Shown here: piece by piece, positions 10,901 through 23,670 of the stretch
Position numbering within the stretch: position 1 is the first letter of the stretch
Layout of the letters: each line of letters starts with the position of its first letter
Source: Urophycis tenuis
Taxonomy: Eukaryota; Chordata; Actinopteri; Gadiformes; Phycidae
NCBI GenBank assembly: GCA_036785325.1
Contig: JAXIVH010000029.1
Coordinates: 2,865,408-2,929,407 of the forward strand
DNA length: 64,000 bases
Direction: 5' to 3'
Notes under the pieces: model-generated
Database searches by the model: none
Told to the model about the DNA's origin: nothing
The model's input: the letters and a program-made list of their open reading frames with translations, nothing else
Made by a program: the position numbers and the translations under genes

Positions 10901-13900
10901 CAACAGTCGTTGTTGATGACGACTTTTTTGTGCATACATAGTTTTTGCAGCCTGAACTTTTTTCATTCTAAATTCTGGACAGCTGGCATACTTGTTTCTA
11001 TTATGTTCAGTGCTACTTTTCCTCTTTTGTTCACAAGACAATGATGCATTTTGGTCTTTGCTGGCACTTGCCTTCCGTCTAGCTTTTTGTTGTCGCTGTG
11101 TATTCAGCTTGGAGATACTTGCTGTTTGTGGGACAACTTGTGGGGCTGAGGAAAAGTTGATGTCAGCTGTCGGAACCTCTGCTTGGGGTGTGCAGGGGAG
11201 AGTTTCAGACTGGGTGTCTTTGGTTGGGTGAGCTAATTGTTGAGAATGTTCACTGGAACCGACAGCGTCAAATGAAATGGGCACAAACTCATAGCTGGCA
11301 TGAGCTCCACGATTTTCAAACAGTTTGTGCAGATGGTCAGCCAGGTCGCTGAGCTCAGAGAAGGTCATCATGATTGCAGTTCCGTAGTGGTGTGGTAAGC
11401 CTGCTGCATTTCTTGTGTGTGAATCAAAGACTCCATACCTCCCCGAGTTGTCACGGAAAACTGCAATGCACTCTGGAGTTACCATGATTAAAGCTTGGCT
11501 GACTTCTGACGACAGACACTCTAGCTGTGTGGCAAGGGACTGCCCCCACTGCTCACTTCCTGGGCTGGGTGCTTGGGCTTTAAGGGGGCCTAGTCTGGCA
11601 AAAGACATTTTGACAGTGTACATATTTGTGTCTGTCAGCACCTGTTTTGGCATTTCCTCTAATGTCAGGTGGTTTCCTTGGAATTTTTTGTCCAGAATTA
11701 GCTGCTGTTTAATTCCAAGATAGAGGGAGTCTCCCTGTGCCATCACTTTGTCGAGGGCAGTCGTGTTGAATTGACTGCCCTCATTCTGGTAAGCCAGGAA
11801 AGTCAGGGACATGCAGGTGCACTGGTGATTTCTGGAGAATGTTTTGTATCTCCTGTCATTCTGACTATGACTGGCCCTCACTTTTTCAACACGCTGGTCT
11901 GTCCTTGTCCTGGCTTGAACCTGAAATTATGTCATAAAAGGATTGCTACCATTAGCATTACTGTTTCACATATGATTAATATTATGATTATGGTTATTAT
12001 TGTAGTGCTAGTAGTATAAATAATGCAGGATTAGGGTTATAATGTCTGCAGTAGAAAGATCTCTGCTGAGAAACACAGCTGCATCGCGCTGCACCCATAG
12101 ACTTTAAAAATAATGGACGTAGCACCTGTGACGTCATCCATTGGTTTGGGGGAGTCCGTTTTGTGATCCTACTACAGACATTTGAACTGCACTATCTTGG
12201 ATTTTAGTGGGAGTATACTTTCCATATTTTGGAGGCGATGCGGTGGTTAGCCGGCTGAGGACCCGCCCACTGAACTCGAAGCAACCAGCTAATGGTAACT
12301 GTCCATGAACCTGTCAGTCAATGTAACCACTCCCCAGTTTATGTACGAATTTTAAGCCTAAACAATACTAAAACGGTTGTGATACAAAAACACTTTTGAC
12401 TCTTTTAATAGATATTTATTTTTTTCCAAAAATGAAGGCCCCTAGAACTGATGCAAATACGCGATGTGTGCAAATCCCAGTAGCTTCTTTGCGGTTGGCT
12501 TTATTGCAGCCCGGGCGACCTCATATGCTTTCTATGTTTCAGGTGACTTATCAAGTTTGACATATTAAGCTAGTGCTACTTTTAACAGTTGTTACAAATA
12601 ACAAGTGACCTGTCTTCTTCAGAAACTTTGAAAAAGTCCCACACAATTGACGCCATGTTGTCTGTTTTCAAACATAAGCACGCTGTGCTTCATTCACAGC
12701 GTGACGGATATTCCCCATTCCCACGTTTGCTAGTCATTCTTTCGGCCTTTTTAAGTTTATGTTTCTATTGTTTATGTGTAACATGTGTAGAAATACTGTG
12801 GATATCAATTCAAGTCAGCAAGTACCAAAATTATGACAGAGTAACAAGTTGTTTTCCGACATGACGCAGAAAGAGTTTTTCTGATTATGCCAACGTCACT
12901 TGAACGCAGCATTCACTGCAGGCCATTCAGGTGTCCCAGTGGGAGTGGGGCGCTGCCGCGCTTACATTATATATAATCTTATATTATAATGTTATCGGAG
13001 CTATTCGTCATATCGGACTTATTGGAATGAGGTAATAATTTGTTATAAGACGATAATCACCGTTCACCCCTAGATAATACCAATACCAAGGCAAAATAAT
13101 GGACTGCGGATATACAAAAAAGTTTACCAATCAATTTGAATTACTCAATGGCATTTGTGAAATGCAGAGAAAGATAATGGTTTCAGAGATTTAACATGGG
13201 CCATAGTTTATTTCAGATGTAGTTCATTGTACTGTAAACATTTTGTGTGTGGATTGGAGAGGGAAGAAAATACCGTTGCTGGGGAGGGAGGATCGTAACC
13301 CGCATCTGTAATGGTCCAAGATGGCGTGGTTGGGGAAGGTGTCTTGAGCTTGGCCATCTGAGAACACATTACAACACATTCAGTGAAACTAAAGACTTTA
13401 ATAAAACAATACACTTTATTCAGGTGGAGTGAAATTTACCTTTGCAGCCGGTGAACAGCATGGGGTTGCTGCATCACCCGAACTCAAGGACAATCTGGTT
13501 GGGGGGCATCCTACGAGCTGTTGACAGACGACAAAAAACATTACACACTAGACAGTGTATAATGGATAATGTAGACACAACTCAGTTAAAAACCATAGCA
13601 TACAGAGCAGAAAGTAACATACATCGTTCACAGGAGGTCGGGTGCCCGAGGGGTGCCTTTCCTTGGTCCAGGGCGGTCTCAGCGGGGACACTGGCTGAGA
13701 CTTCACAAAAAAAAGAAGACGAATTCAATTCAATTTTATTTGTATAGCACAATGAGCAGCAATAACAGTAACTGTAGCAATGATAACTGATGCCAATTAA
13801 GTCTATTAATTATCTGTCCTAGTTTTTTAATGAACTCAGCTACTGTCATTCTCAATGGTAATACATATCCAGTGAGTGCCATGTGTAATTTCTAAGGTTT

Positions 13901-14266
13901 GATTGGTCAAACATCGTTTTTGTTCTTAAATCAGATAAAGTAATAATTGTAGGTGATTTTAATATCCATGTGGATGTTACAAATGACAGCCTTAGTAACA
14001 CATTTACCTCATTAAGACATTAAACCTCAACAGCAAGACTGTCCACAATGTGGACAGTCTTGCTATGTCTCAGTTCAGTTTGTTGTTCAAAACAAGTTTC
14101 TGTGTGTGTGTCAGTTGTAATGGGAACATACACTAACTGGAGATGGGGAGCACGGGGGTTGGGTCTCGATGGTCCTGGACCCGGTGGCTGGGGGGGACTC
14201 CTGCTCCTCGTGGATCTTCCTCCACCGCTGCTTCGCCGCCTGCGCACGCTTCCCCTTCCTCGGCAT
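4931..14266 (-). CDS. Helentron Rep-helicase-endonuclease polyprotein (spliced)
   Basis: The last exon (11920-4931) is open for 2329 residues. Using predicted full-length numbering, in order: a cysteine-protease-like N-terminal region (HQCTCMSL near 156, FDSHTRN near 286), an 18-residue basic repeat (about 490-595), Cys-rich zinc-binding pairs (CTVC near 711, CHTC near 773), the HUH nickase motif PHIHMLVW (near 1228) with tyrosines in YMMSYVSK (near 1431), a PIF1-type helicase (GGAGCGKS near 1777, IIDEIS near 1868, ALSRTTS near 2173) and an endonuclease/exonuclease/phosphatase domain from about 2233 (GDFNEDL near 2382). The long frame has no upstream ATG but is open back to an acceptor at 11921. 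I infer four upstream exons, all phase 0 with GT-AG edges: 14266-14138 (start MPRKGKRAQAAKQRW), 13700-13623, 13517-13440 and 13357-13274. The large exon is certain; the small exons are inference. No stop or frameshift is visible, so it may have been active recently. Confidence 0.85.
10500..10835 (-). repeat. 54-bp coding tandem repeat inside the Helentron protein
   Basis: Six near-identical 54-bp copies encode the 18-residue unit DPAFQSKQKKAITDRYRT, with a degenerate seventh copy at the end. The period is a multiple of three, so copy-number change keeps the frame. The peptide is basic and likely helical. It lies between the protease-like region and the zinc-binding region. Confidence 0.9.
11921..13273 (-). 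other. Inferred last intron of the Helentron gene
   Basis: It is bounded by GTATTT at 13273 and TTTCAG at 11921 on the minus strand. It contains the dispersed repeat described at 12098-12540 and otherwise AT-rich sequence without recognised genes. Confidence 0.45.
12098..12540. mobile_element. Dispersed fish repeat, probable non-autonomous DNA element
   Basis: The start, CATAGACTTTAAAAATAATGG followed by a GTGACGTCA region, matches a repeat I associate with many fish genomes. The far end, near CTTTCTATG, is only loosely inverted to the start. Exact ends and superfamily were not established. Confidence 0.35.
13724..14024 (+). pseudogene. LINE fragments inside the inferred Helentron intron 1
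   Basis: Positions 13724-13760 look like the reverse-oriented tail of a fish retroelement (TTCAATTTTATTTGTATAGC). At 13935-14022 the plus strand reads KVIIVGDFNIHVD, the core of the LINE endonuclease domain, followed by SLSNTFTSL. It is a short, dead fragment. It lies between the inferred exons 1 and 2 of the Helentron gene. Confidence 0.6.
14032..14064. repeat. Perfect 16-bp-arm palindrome
   Basis: AGCAAGACTGTCCACA is followed after a single A by its exact reverse complement. Such a loop-less palindrome can extrude as a cruciform. No function is shown. Confidence 0.8.
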
Positions 14267-14879
14267 CCTGCTGGAGACAACTCCCTAACAAAACCCTAAC
14301 CCTAATTAAATCTAATCTAACCCTGACCCAACCTGAAATACCTACTTACCCCAAATCTAATTTAATCTAGTGTAAAGTAACCTACCGGTAATCTTATAAT
14401 GTTAATGTGTTGATATGTTATGTTATTATGTTAATAAGTTGAGAAAGGTGTGTGTGATGGTTAGATGAAGATCCAGGAATCTCTGTGACGACGATGATCA
14501 ATCTCCAAAAAGCTTTGTAAAGGTCTGACCGTGACCAAAGAGAATCTGCAATAAGAAACAAGCTAATTATGAACACATCTTGGACATATTTAATTTTCAT
14601 GCTGTGCACCTAACTTCAGCAAATGTGCTAGTAGTGACGTATAAACACGCACAATATTTCTTACAACAGCATTATTTTGCAACACTAAGATCCATTTTTC
14701 AATCTGATATACTTGTCTGGCCAGTTATTAATTAATTAATTGTGAAAGAACGTATCTAGAACGTGTCTAAAATGTTAAAAAAGAAAAGAAAAAATAAGCA
14801 ATGAGTCAGTCTTCAAATACACCACACTGCATTAACAAAAACATTAAGCCATTAATGAACCAGTTTAATTTAAGACATT
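14267..14879. other. Upstream region of the Helentron gene
   Basis: This region precedes the inferred first exon and should hold the promoter. I see no clear TATA box or other element that I can defend. At 14293-14340 there are degenerate CCCTAA-like words, which are too few to be a telomeric repeat. Confidence 0.35.
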
Positions 14880-15625
14880 CCCTATTCGAAAGCGCCATCT
14901 TTAATCACTGTTTTCCCGCGTACCGCCATCTTAAATAACTGTTTCCTTAAATAAGGTCTGACTGCTATCAAATCACATCGAAAATGATTTATCTGTGTAG
15001 AAATCATATTTACGAATTCCTCTAGCAAGTACAACAACTTGAACCGATAATACAAGAAAACACAAAACCATTAATGAACCTAGTTTACTTTACCGCAAAA
15101 TAGAACACAAAGAAATGTAATTTGATTTGTGCCCGATGACGAGAGAGAGAGCGTAGAGAGACATGGAGTAACAACAACAGAGACCGAGCGCCGACGTCGA
15201 TAAAGCTGTTATTAATCAGAGAAATAGAGAAATAAAAAGTTATTTCCCAATTGTTTCACAGCGGTAGAGACCACGTCATTCAAGGTTATTAATTAAAATG
15301 ACAGTTTTGGATTTAATTTTTTACAAAGGAAATATTTATTTACACGTCTTTATTATCAGACTGCTATTACATATTCATCTCGTGCATTACCTATTCCCTA
15401 TTGTGGCACATTTTCCCGCCGTTTAAATGACTGCCCTTCAAGACAACAACTGTACATATTTGAATGTGTTTCAGATTATTATAGCCAAAACACGACGAGT
15501 AACAAAGTCAAGCTCACTATTGTGTACAACTGATGTATATTACTTACCTCTGATGGCGATCAAGGGGAAGAGCAGATGGGGGGGGGGGGCTTTTATATGT
15601 CCTGGCCAAACACCAACGTCAGGGG

Positions 15626-15860
15626 ACTGAAAATGACCAATAGGACTCCTCTTGTATCCGCCGTCAAATCAAGCGAGGGATATCTGTAGGGTCTGCCTGA
15701 CAACAGCTCGAGAACATTCGCGCCAGTGAAAATGACCAATAGGACTCCTCTTGTATCCGCCGTCAAATCAAACGAGGGATATCTGTAGGGTCTGCCTGAC
15801 AACAGCCCGAGAACATTCGCGCCAGTGAAAAGGACCAATAGGAGTCGTCTTGTATCACCG
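15626..15860 (-). repeat. 99-bp tandem repeat, about 2.3 copies
   Basis: The phrase GACCAATAGGACTCCTCTTG recurs near 15634, 15734 and (changed) 15833, a period of about 99 bp. Because 99 is a multiple of three, a 120-codon minus-strand frame stays open across it, but the frame has no family resemblance and I do not call a gene. Confidence 0.75.
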
Positions 15861-17155
15861 GAGGACGCGAAAACCCGCGAAAACGCGCAGGCCCGCACGA
15901 TGTCGACAGACACGTTGAGGAAAAGAGCCATTTGCTGCCTCGGCACTGGTCTCACATTTGGGCTTATTCTGACAAAACGGTAGCTCCTATAAAAAAAAAA
16001 AATCCAAGACCATCATCGCTGTAAGGACCTCCTGAGCGATTTGGTGTTTCTACATTGTTTTCATTTTGTGGCGAACTACGGCAAGCACAGCACAGATGAA
16101 CTCAAGTTTTACAGATCGCTTTTTTGGGACGCGGTCACAAGCGGACTATTCATTTCGTCATGAACAGAGTGGTGGCTATGACAAAATGCCACAGTGAGTT
16201 GAGCAATGGTGCTCATCCCAAAAACAACAGTCAACAAAGTGAAACAGTGAAATGCAAGGAACCCAACATGTCCTGAACATTCGCCTCCAAACCCTATCTA
16301 ATAGCAATAAAATATATGACACAGAATACCAGAATGTCGCAGTGCATTCTGGGAAACACTCCCCCAACACGTTACAATATCTACGATTTCCTCAAGCAAG
16401 TAAAACAACTTGAATTGATAATACAAGAAAACACAAAAGCATTAACCTAATTTACACAAAATAGAAACAACATTTAATTTGATTTGTGTCCGATGACGAG
16501 AGAGAGACGGAGAGAGAGAGCACTTTGGTAGAGAGACAATAACAGAGAGCGAGCGCCGGTCTCGATAAAGCCGTTCATCGGAGAAATAAAAAGTTATTTC
16601 CCGATTGTTTCACAGCGGTTACATTCAGCAGGTAGACACGCCCATGAACTGCACCTATCTGAATCACATTATCCAATGAAAAGTAGTACAGCTCTGTACG
16701 TGATCATAGTCAAGATTAGACATCGCGTCTACCACCAGTTCTCCCAGCAGCAGCTGCAGCGGTGGCGGCAGCGGTGTGGCAATGATGTGCTTATACCGTG
16801 GTCTGGGTGAATACTCGATTCTGATTGGCTGGAGGGTGTAGGTTAAAAAGTGTTAATGTACACCTAGGAAAGACGTTCGGGTCAAATTGCCTGATGACAG
16901 TTTATTGCGCTGGCCCAAATGCTAGATGGTAACCATGGCAACGGAGACTCAACGGTATTTCACAGTTTATTTATCAACGGCAAGACAGACAGATCTCACT
17001 GCCCATCACTGATCAACTGCTGCGGTCGGGACGCTATGGCCACGTTGCTTGGCAACGCCTGCATACGGGACATACGATTTTAACTCTTAAGACATATTAA
17101 AGTATTATTAATTGATTTAATATTTCTTTCTTTCGTAAATGACCATGGTATAAGC

Positions 17156-17220
17156 GGGATAATGCCCTTCGAGGTGTCCATTAATTTATGTCAATGGACA
17201 CCTCGTCGGGCATTATCCCT
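17156..17220. repeat. Inverted repeat of about 28 bp per arm
   Basis: GGGATAATGCCCTTCGAGGT and its near-exact reverse complement flank a short loop, within a degenerate array unit just before its TG microsatellite. It can form a long hairpin. Confidence 0.75.
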
Positions 17221-17245
17221 TACGTATAGCCGGGCAGCGCTGTTT

Positions 17246-17293
<48 letters not shown>

Positions 17294-18270
17294 GTGCTGC
17301 GCGCGATCGATACAATGTTATTATTTAAATTGACAGTTACACCCCACACACACACGCGCGCGCGCGATGACGACAGAGACGAGGAGGAGAGGAGTAGAGG
17401 AAAAGTGCCATTTTCTGCCTCGGCACTGGTCTCACATTTGGGCTTATTTTGACAAAACGGTAGCTCCTACCAGAAAAACAGCAAGACCATCATCGCCGTT
17501 AGGACTTCCCGAACGATTTGGTGTTTCCAAAATGTTTCTAGAGTAAATATTTCGGAGACACTCGCAAGTTTAAAACAGGGGTCCGTTCTGCTTTTCTCTG
17601 AAAATATTTGTATTGGAGTCAATGAGGAGAATACACCGACTGGCCGCACTTAGAGGCTGCTAATTCGAATTCTGTAAATCTCCCCGATTTTTTAAACACA
17701 TTGTGAGAGACAGAACACCTATGTCTACAAAGTTGGAAAAAATCACGTGTGTACATTGTAAACTGTGGCCAGGAGCAGCGTGGAAAGACATTATTTTTTT
17801 ATTTTTCTGGGGCTCTCTCCCACTCTAGCTACACTGTAACCCTAATAAGGGCATGCAATACACACCCATTGTAATCTCATAATTTTTCCAAAAATGATCA
17901 TGGTTATTGAACAGTGATTGATCAAAAAGTATATGACCTATCAAAACATGGAAATATACATAAAATACACAAGACTTTTGTCTACTGTTTAAAGTTGAAA
18001 TGGCGTCTCTAGGTCAAAGTATGCAGGAGCAGCAGACAGCACCAAAAGTCTTTATTTTTTGACCTCCTCCCATGCATTCTCTATGGGAAAATATTCACAG
18101 TTTTTTGCCAATAACGTCGTGAAAAATTAATATTATTTTAAGAAAAGAAATAGCACACCGATCCCGAAGAAGACGCACATTTTGATATATGATTTGTCCT
18201 ACAACTCTTCGAGTTGTAGGACTAGATACACATCAAAAACGCGAGGAAGAGGAATGAATAATAATAATAA

Positions 18271-19226
18271 CTAGAGTTCAAAAATTCCCTCGAGGGAAAT
18301 TTTGATAGTGCACGGGTGACGCTACCGGAGTGTGAAACTCTATCAGAGTCACAGCCGTTTGAGTAATGGTGCTGATCCCAAAAACAGCAATCAACAAACT
18401 GAACGTCATGAAACAGTGAAATGTAAGGAACCCAACATGTCCTGAACATTCGCCTCCAAACCCTATCTAATAGCAATAACATGTAATGAAACAGAATGCC
18501 AGAATGTCGCAATGCATTCTGGGAAACACTCCCCCAACACGTTACAAAACCATAGTACAAAACACGCTACTATCCACGATTTCCTCAGGCAAGTACAACA
18601 ACTTGAACTGATAATACAAGACAACACAAAAGCATTAACCTAATTTACACAAAATAGAAACAACATTTAATTTGATTTGTGTCCGATGACGAGAGAGACG
18701 CTAGATGGTAACCATGGCAACGGAGACTCGATATCTCACAGTTTATTTATCAACGACAAGACAGACAGATCTCACTGCCCATCACTGATCAACTGCTGCG
18801 GTCGGGACGTGTGTGTGTGTGTGTCACTCAATGTTATGAATTAAAATGACAGTTTTGCAAGCACCCACACACGCGCGGTGTCTACAGAGACGTTGAGGTT
18901 AGGGTTAGTGTTAGGTTTACTTTACATTCACATTTAATTTGATTTGTGTCCGATGACGAGAGAGAGACGGAGAGAGATAGAGCACTTTGGTAGAGAGACG
19001 TACAATAACAGAGAGCGAGCGCCGGTCTCGATAAAGCCGTTAATCAGCGAAACGAATCGTTATTTCCCGATAGTTTCACAGCGGTTACATTCAGCAGGTA
19101 GACACGGCTGAACTGCACCGCCGTTAATCAGCGAAATGAATCGTTATTTCCCGATAGTTTCACAGCGGTTACATTCAGCAGGTAGACACGGCTGAACTGC
19201 ACCTCTGTGCGTCTGCAAGACATCGC

Positions 19227-19296
<70 letters not shown>

Positions 19297-20949
19297 TGCG
19301 CGCGATCGATACAGGTCACTCACCCACACACGCAAGCACGCGAGGTAAACACAACACAGCACTTCCCGCTTTTCAGCTGGGCCAAACCATTAGAACACCA
19401 GCCCCCCCCCCCCACCCCCTGGAGTTTGCATTGTCATGGTACGGACTACCAGTAACGAACCCATAACAAGGCCATTTTCTGCCTCGGCACTGGTCTCACA
19501 TTTGGGCTTATTCTGACAAAACGGTAGCTCCTATCAGAAAAAAAGCAAGACCACCATCGCCGTAAGGACTTCCCGAACGATTTCGTGTTTCTACAATGTT
19601 TCTAGAGTAAATATTTCGGAGACACTCGCAAGTTTAAAACAGGGGTCCGTTCTGCTTTTCTCTGAAAATATTTGAAATAGTTGTATTGGAGTCAATGAGG
19701 AGAAGACACCGACTGGCCGCACTTAGAGGCTGCTAATTCGAATTCTGTAAATCTCTCCGATTTTTTAAACACATTGTGAGAGACAGAACACGTATGTCTA
19801 CAAAGTTGGAAAAAATCACGTGTGTACATTGTAAACTGTGGCCAGGAGCAGCGTGGAAAGAGATTTATTTTTTATTTTTCTGGGGCTCTCTCTTGCTCTA
19901 GCCGCACTCTAACCCTAATAAGGGCATGCAATACACACTCATTGTAATCTCATCATTTCTCCAAAAATGATCATGGTCATTGAACAGTGATTGAACAAAA
20001 AGTATATGACCTATCAAAACATGGAAATATACATAAAATACACAAGACTTGTGTCTACTGTTTAAAGTTGAAATGGAGTCTCTAGGTGAATGTATGCAGG
20101 AGCTGCAGACAGCAGTAGGCAGCACCAAAAGTCTTTATTTTTTTACCTCCTCCCATGCATTCTCTATGGGAAAATATTCACAGTTTTTTGCAAATAACTT
20201 CGTGAAAAATTAATATTATTATAATTTGTAAAGAAGCACACCGATCCCGATGAAGACGCACATTTTGATATATCATTTGTCCTACAACTCTTCGAGTTGT
20301 AGGACTAGATACACATCAAAAAATGCGAGGAAGAGGAATAATAAGAAAAAATCCACAGTAGAACAATAGTGCTCGGGGCTTTGCCCCGAGCACTGGCTCC
20401 ACAGCTTTGCTGTAGGGCCAGTGCTCGGTGCGTTTGCCCCGTGCACTAACTAGAGTTCAAAAATTCCCTCGAGGGAAATTTTGATAGTGCACGGGTGTCA
20501 ATACCAGAGTGTGAACCTGTATCAGAGTCACAGCCGTTTGAGTAATGGTGCTGATCCCAAAAACAGCAGTCAACAAACTGAACGTCATGAAACAGTGAAA
20601 TGTAAGGAACCCAACATGTCCTGAACATTCGCCTCCAAACCCTTTCTAATAGCAATAACATGTAATGAAACAGAATGCCAGAATGTCGCAATGCATTCTG
20701 GGAAACACTCCCCCAACACGTTACAAAACACGCTACTATCCACGATTTCCTCAGGCAAGTACAACAACTTGAACTGATAATACAAGAAAACACAAAAGCA
20801 TTAACCTAATTTACACAAAATAGAAACCATTAAACCATTAAACATTTAATTTGATTTGTGTCCGATGACGAGAGAGACGCTAGATGGTAACCATGGCAAC
20901 GAAGACTCGCTATCTCACAGTTTATTTATCAACGAATCAACTGCTGCGG

Positions 20950-21034
<85 letters not shown>

Positions 21035-21512
21035 ACTCAATGTTATGAATTAAAATGACAGTTTTGCAAGCACCCACACACGCAATCACGCACAATGTAT
21101 ACAGAGACGTTGAGGTTAGGGTTAGTGTTAGGTTTACTTTACATTCACATTTAATTTGATTTGTGTCCGATGACGAGAGAGACGGAGAGAGATAGAGCAC
21201 TTTGGTAGAGAGACGTACAATAACAGAGAGCGAGCGCCGGTCTCGATAAAGCCGTTAATCAGCGAAATGAATCGTTATTTCCCGATAGTTTCACAGTGGT
21301 TACATTCAGCAGGTAGACATGGCTGAACTGCACCGCCGTTAATCAGCGTAATGAATCGCTATTTCCCGATAGTTTCACAGCGGTTACATTCAGCAGGTAG
21401 ACACGGCTGAACTGCACCTATCTGAATCGCATTATCCAATGAAATGTATTAGAGCTCTGTGCGTGATCATAGCCAGGACATCACGTCTACAACCAGTTCT
21501 CCCAGCAGCAGC

Positions 21513-21567
<55 letters not shown>

Positions 21568-23055
21568 AGGTGCTGCGCGCGATCGATACAATGTTATTAT
21601 TTAAATTGACAGTTACACCCACACACGCGCGCGATGACGACAGAGATGAGGAGGAGAGGAATAGAGGAAAACAGCCATTTTCTGCCTCGGCACTGGTCTC
21701 ACATTTGGGCTTATTCTGACAAAACGGTAGCTCCTACCAGAAAAACAGCCAAACCATCATCGCCGTTAAGACTTCCCGAACGATTTGGTGTTTCTAAAAT
21801 GTTTCTAGAGTAAATATTTCGGAGACACTCGCAAGTTTAAAACAGGGGTCCGTTCTGCTTTTCTCTGAAAATATTTGTATTGGAGTCAATGAGGAGAATA
21901 CACCGATTGGCCGCACTTAGAGGCTGCTAATTCGAATTCTGTAAATCTCTCCGATTTTTTAAACACATTGTGAGAGACAGAACACCTATGTCTACAAAGT
22001 TGGAAAAAATCACGTGTGTACATTGTAAACTGTGGCCAGGAGCAGCGTGGAAAGACATTATTTTTTTATTTTTCTGGGGCTCTCTCCCACTCTAGCTACA
22101 CTGTAACCCTAATAAGGGCATGCAATACACACCCATTGTAATCTCATAATTTTTCCAAAAATGATCATGGTTATTGAACAGTGATTGATCAAAAAGTATA
22201 TGACCTATCAAAACATGGAAATATACATAATACACAGGACTTTTGTCTACTGTTTAAAGTTGAAATGGAGTCTCTAGGTCAAAGTATGCAGGAGCAGCAG
22301 ACAGCACCAAAAGTCTTTATTTTTTGACCTCCTCCCATGCATTCTCTATGGGAAAATATTCACAGTTTTTTGCCAATAACGTCGTGAAAAATTAATATTA
22401 TTTTAAGAAAAGAAATAGCACACCGATCCCGATGAAGACGCACATTTTGATATATAATTTGTCCTACAACTCTTCGAGTTGTAGGACTAGATACACATCA
22501 AAAACGCGAGGAAGAGGAATGAATAATAATAATAACTAGAGTTCAAAAATTCCCTCGAGGGAAATTTTGATAGTGCACGGGTGACGCTACCGAAGTGTGA
22601 ACCCATATCAGAGTCACAGACGTTTGAGTAATGGTGCTGATCCCAAAAACAGCAGTCAACAAACTGAACGTCATGAAACAGTGAAATGTAAGGAACCCAA
22701 CATGTCCTGAACATTCGCCTCCAAACCCTATCTAATAGCAATAACATGTAATGAAACAGAATGCCAGAATGTCGCAATGCATTCTGGGAAACACTCCCCC
22801 AACACGTTACAAAACACGCTACTATCCACGATTTCCTCAGGCAAGTACAACAACTTGAACTGATAATACAAGAAAACACAAAAGCATTAACCTAATTTAC
22901 ACAAAATAGAAACAACATTTAATTTGATTTGTGTCCGATGACGAGAGAGACGCTAGATGGTAACCATGGCAACGGAGACTCGATATCTCTGTTTATTTAT
23001 CAACGACAAGACAGACAGATCTCACTGCCCATCACTGATCAACTGCTGCGGTCGG

Positions 23056-23116
<61 letters not shown>

Positions 23117-23596
23117 AGGTGCTTCGCGCGATCGATACAGAGACCGCGTCACTCAATGTTATTAATTAAAATGACAGTTTTGCAAGCACCCACACACGCA
23201 AGCACGCGCGATCTCTACAGAGACGTTGAGGTTAGGGTTAGTGTTAGGTTTACTTTACATTCACATTTAATTTGATTTGTGTCCGATGACGAGAGAGAGA
23301 CGGAGAGAGATAGAGCACTTTGGTAGAGAGACGTACAATAACAGAGAGCGAGCGCCGGTCTCGATAAAGCCGTTAATCAGCGAAACGAATCGTTATTTCC
23401 CGATAGTTTCACAGCGGTTACATTCAGCAGGTAGACACGGCTGAACTGCACCGCCGTTAATCAGTGAAATGAATCGTTATTTCCCGATAGTTTCACAGCG
23501 GTTACATTCAGCAGGTAGACACGGCTGAACTGCACCTATCTGAATCGCATTATCCAATGAAAAGTATTAGAGCTCTGTGCGTGAGCAAAACATCGC

Positions 23597-23670
<74 letters not shown>

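Larger units (their letters stand above)
14880..18270 (-). repeat. Degenerate units at the start of the 2.15-kb array
   Basis: Blocks of the array unit appear here in diverged form, for example GATGACGAGAGAGAGA near 15136 and 16494, the GATAAAGC-GTTA block near 15200 and 16565, and the segment starting near 17400 that matches 19470, 21670 and later copies. The unit ending at 18270 is nearly complete from about 16176. Another, older copy spans about 14880-16170. They sit directly 5' of the Helentron gene and grade into the well-conserved array. Confidence 0.6.

Noticed and set aside
10418..11044. A 208-codon plus-strand ORF with repeats
   Set aside because: It is the antisense shadow of the 54-bp coding repeat in the Helentron protein.
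11400..11850. A captured viral tegument-type protease
   Set aside because: The resemblance is limited to the Cys and Asp-His motif spacing; the domain is fused in frame to Helentron Rep/helicase, so a transposon domain is the simpler reading.
14293..14345. An interstitial telomere
   Set aside because: Only two or so exact CCCTAA words with degenerate neighbours; the GTTAGGG words in array units are likewise too few.
15593..15955. A 120-codon gene
   Set aside because: The frame is open only because of a 99-bp tandem repeat and shows no family signal.
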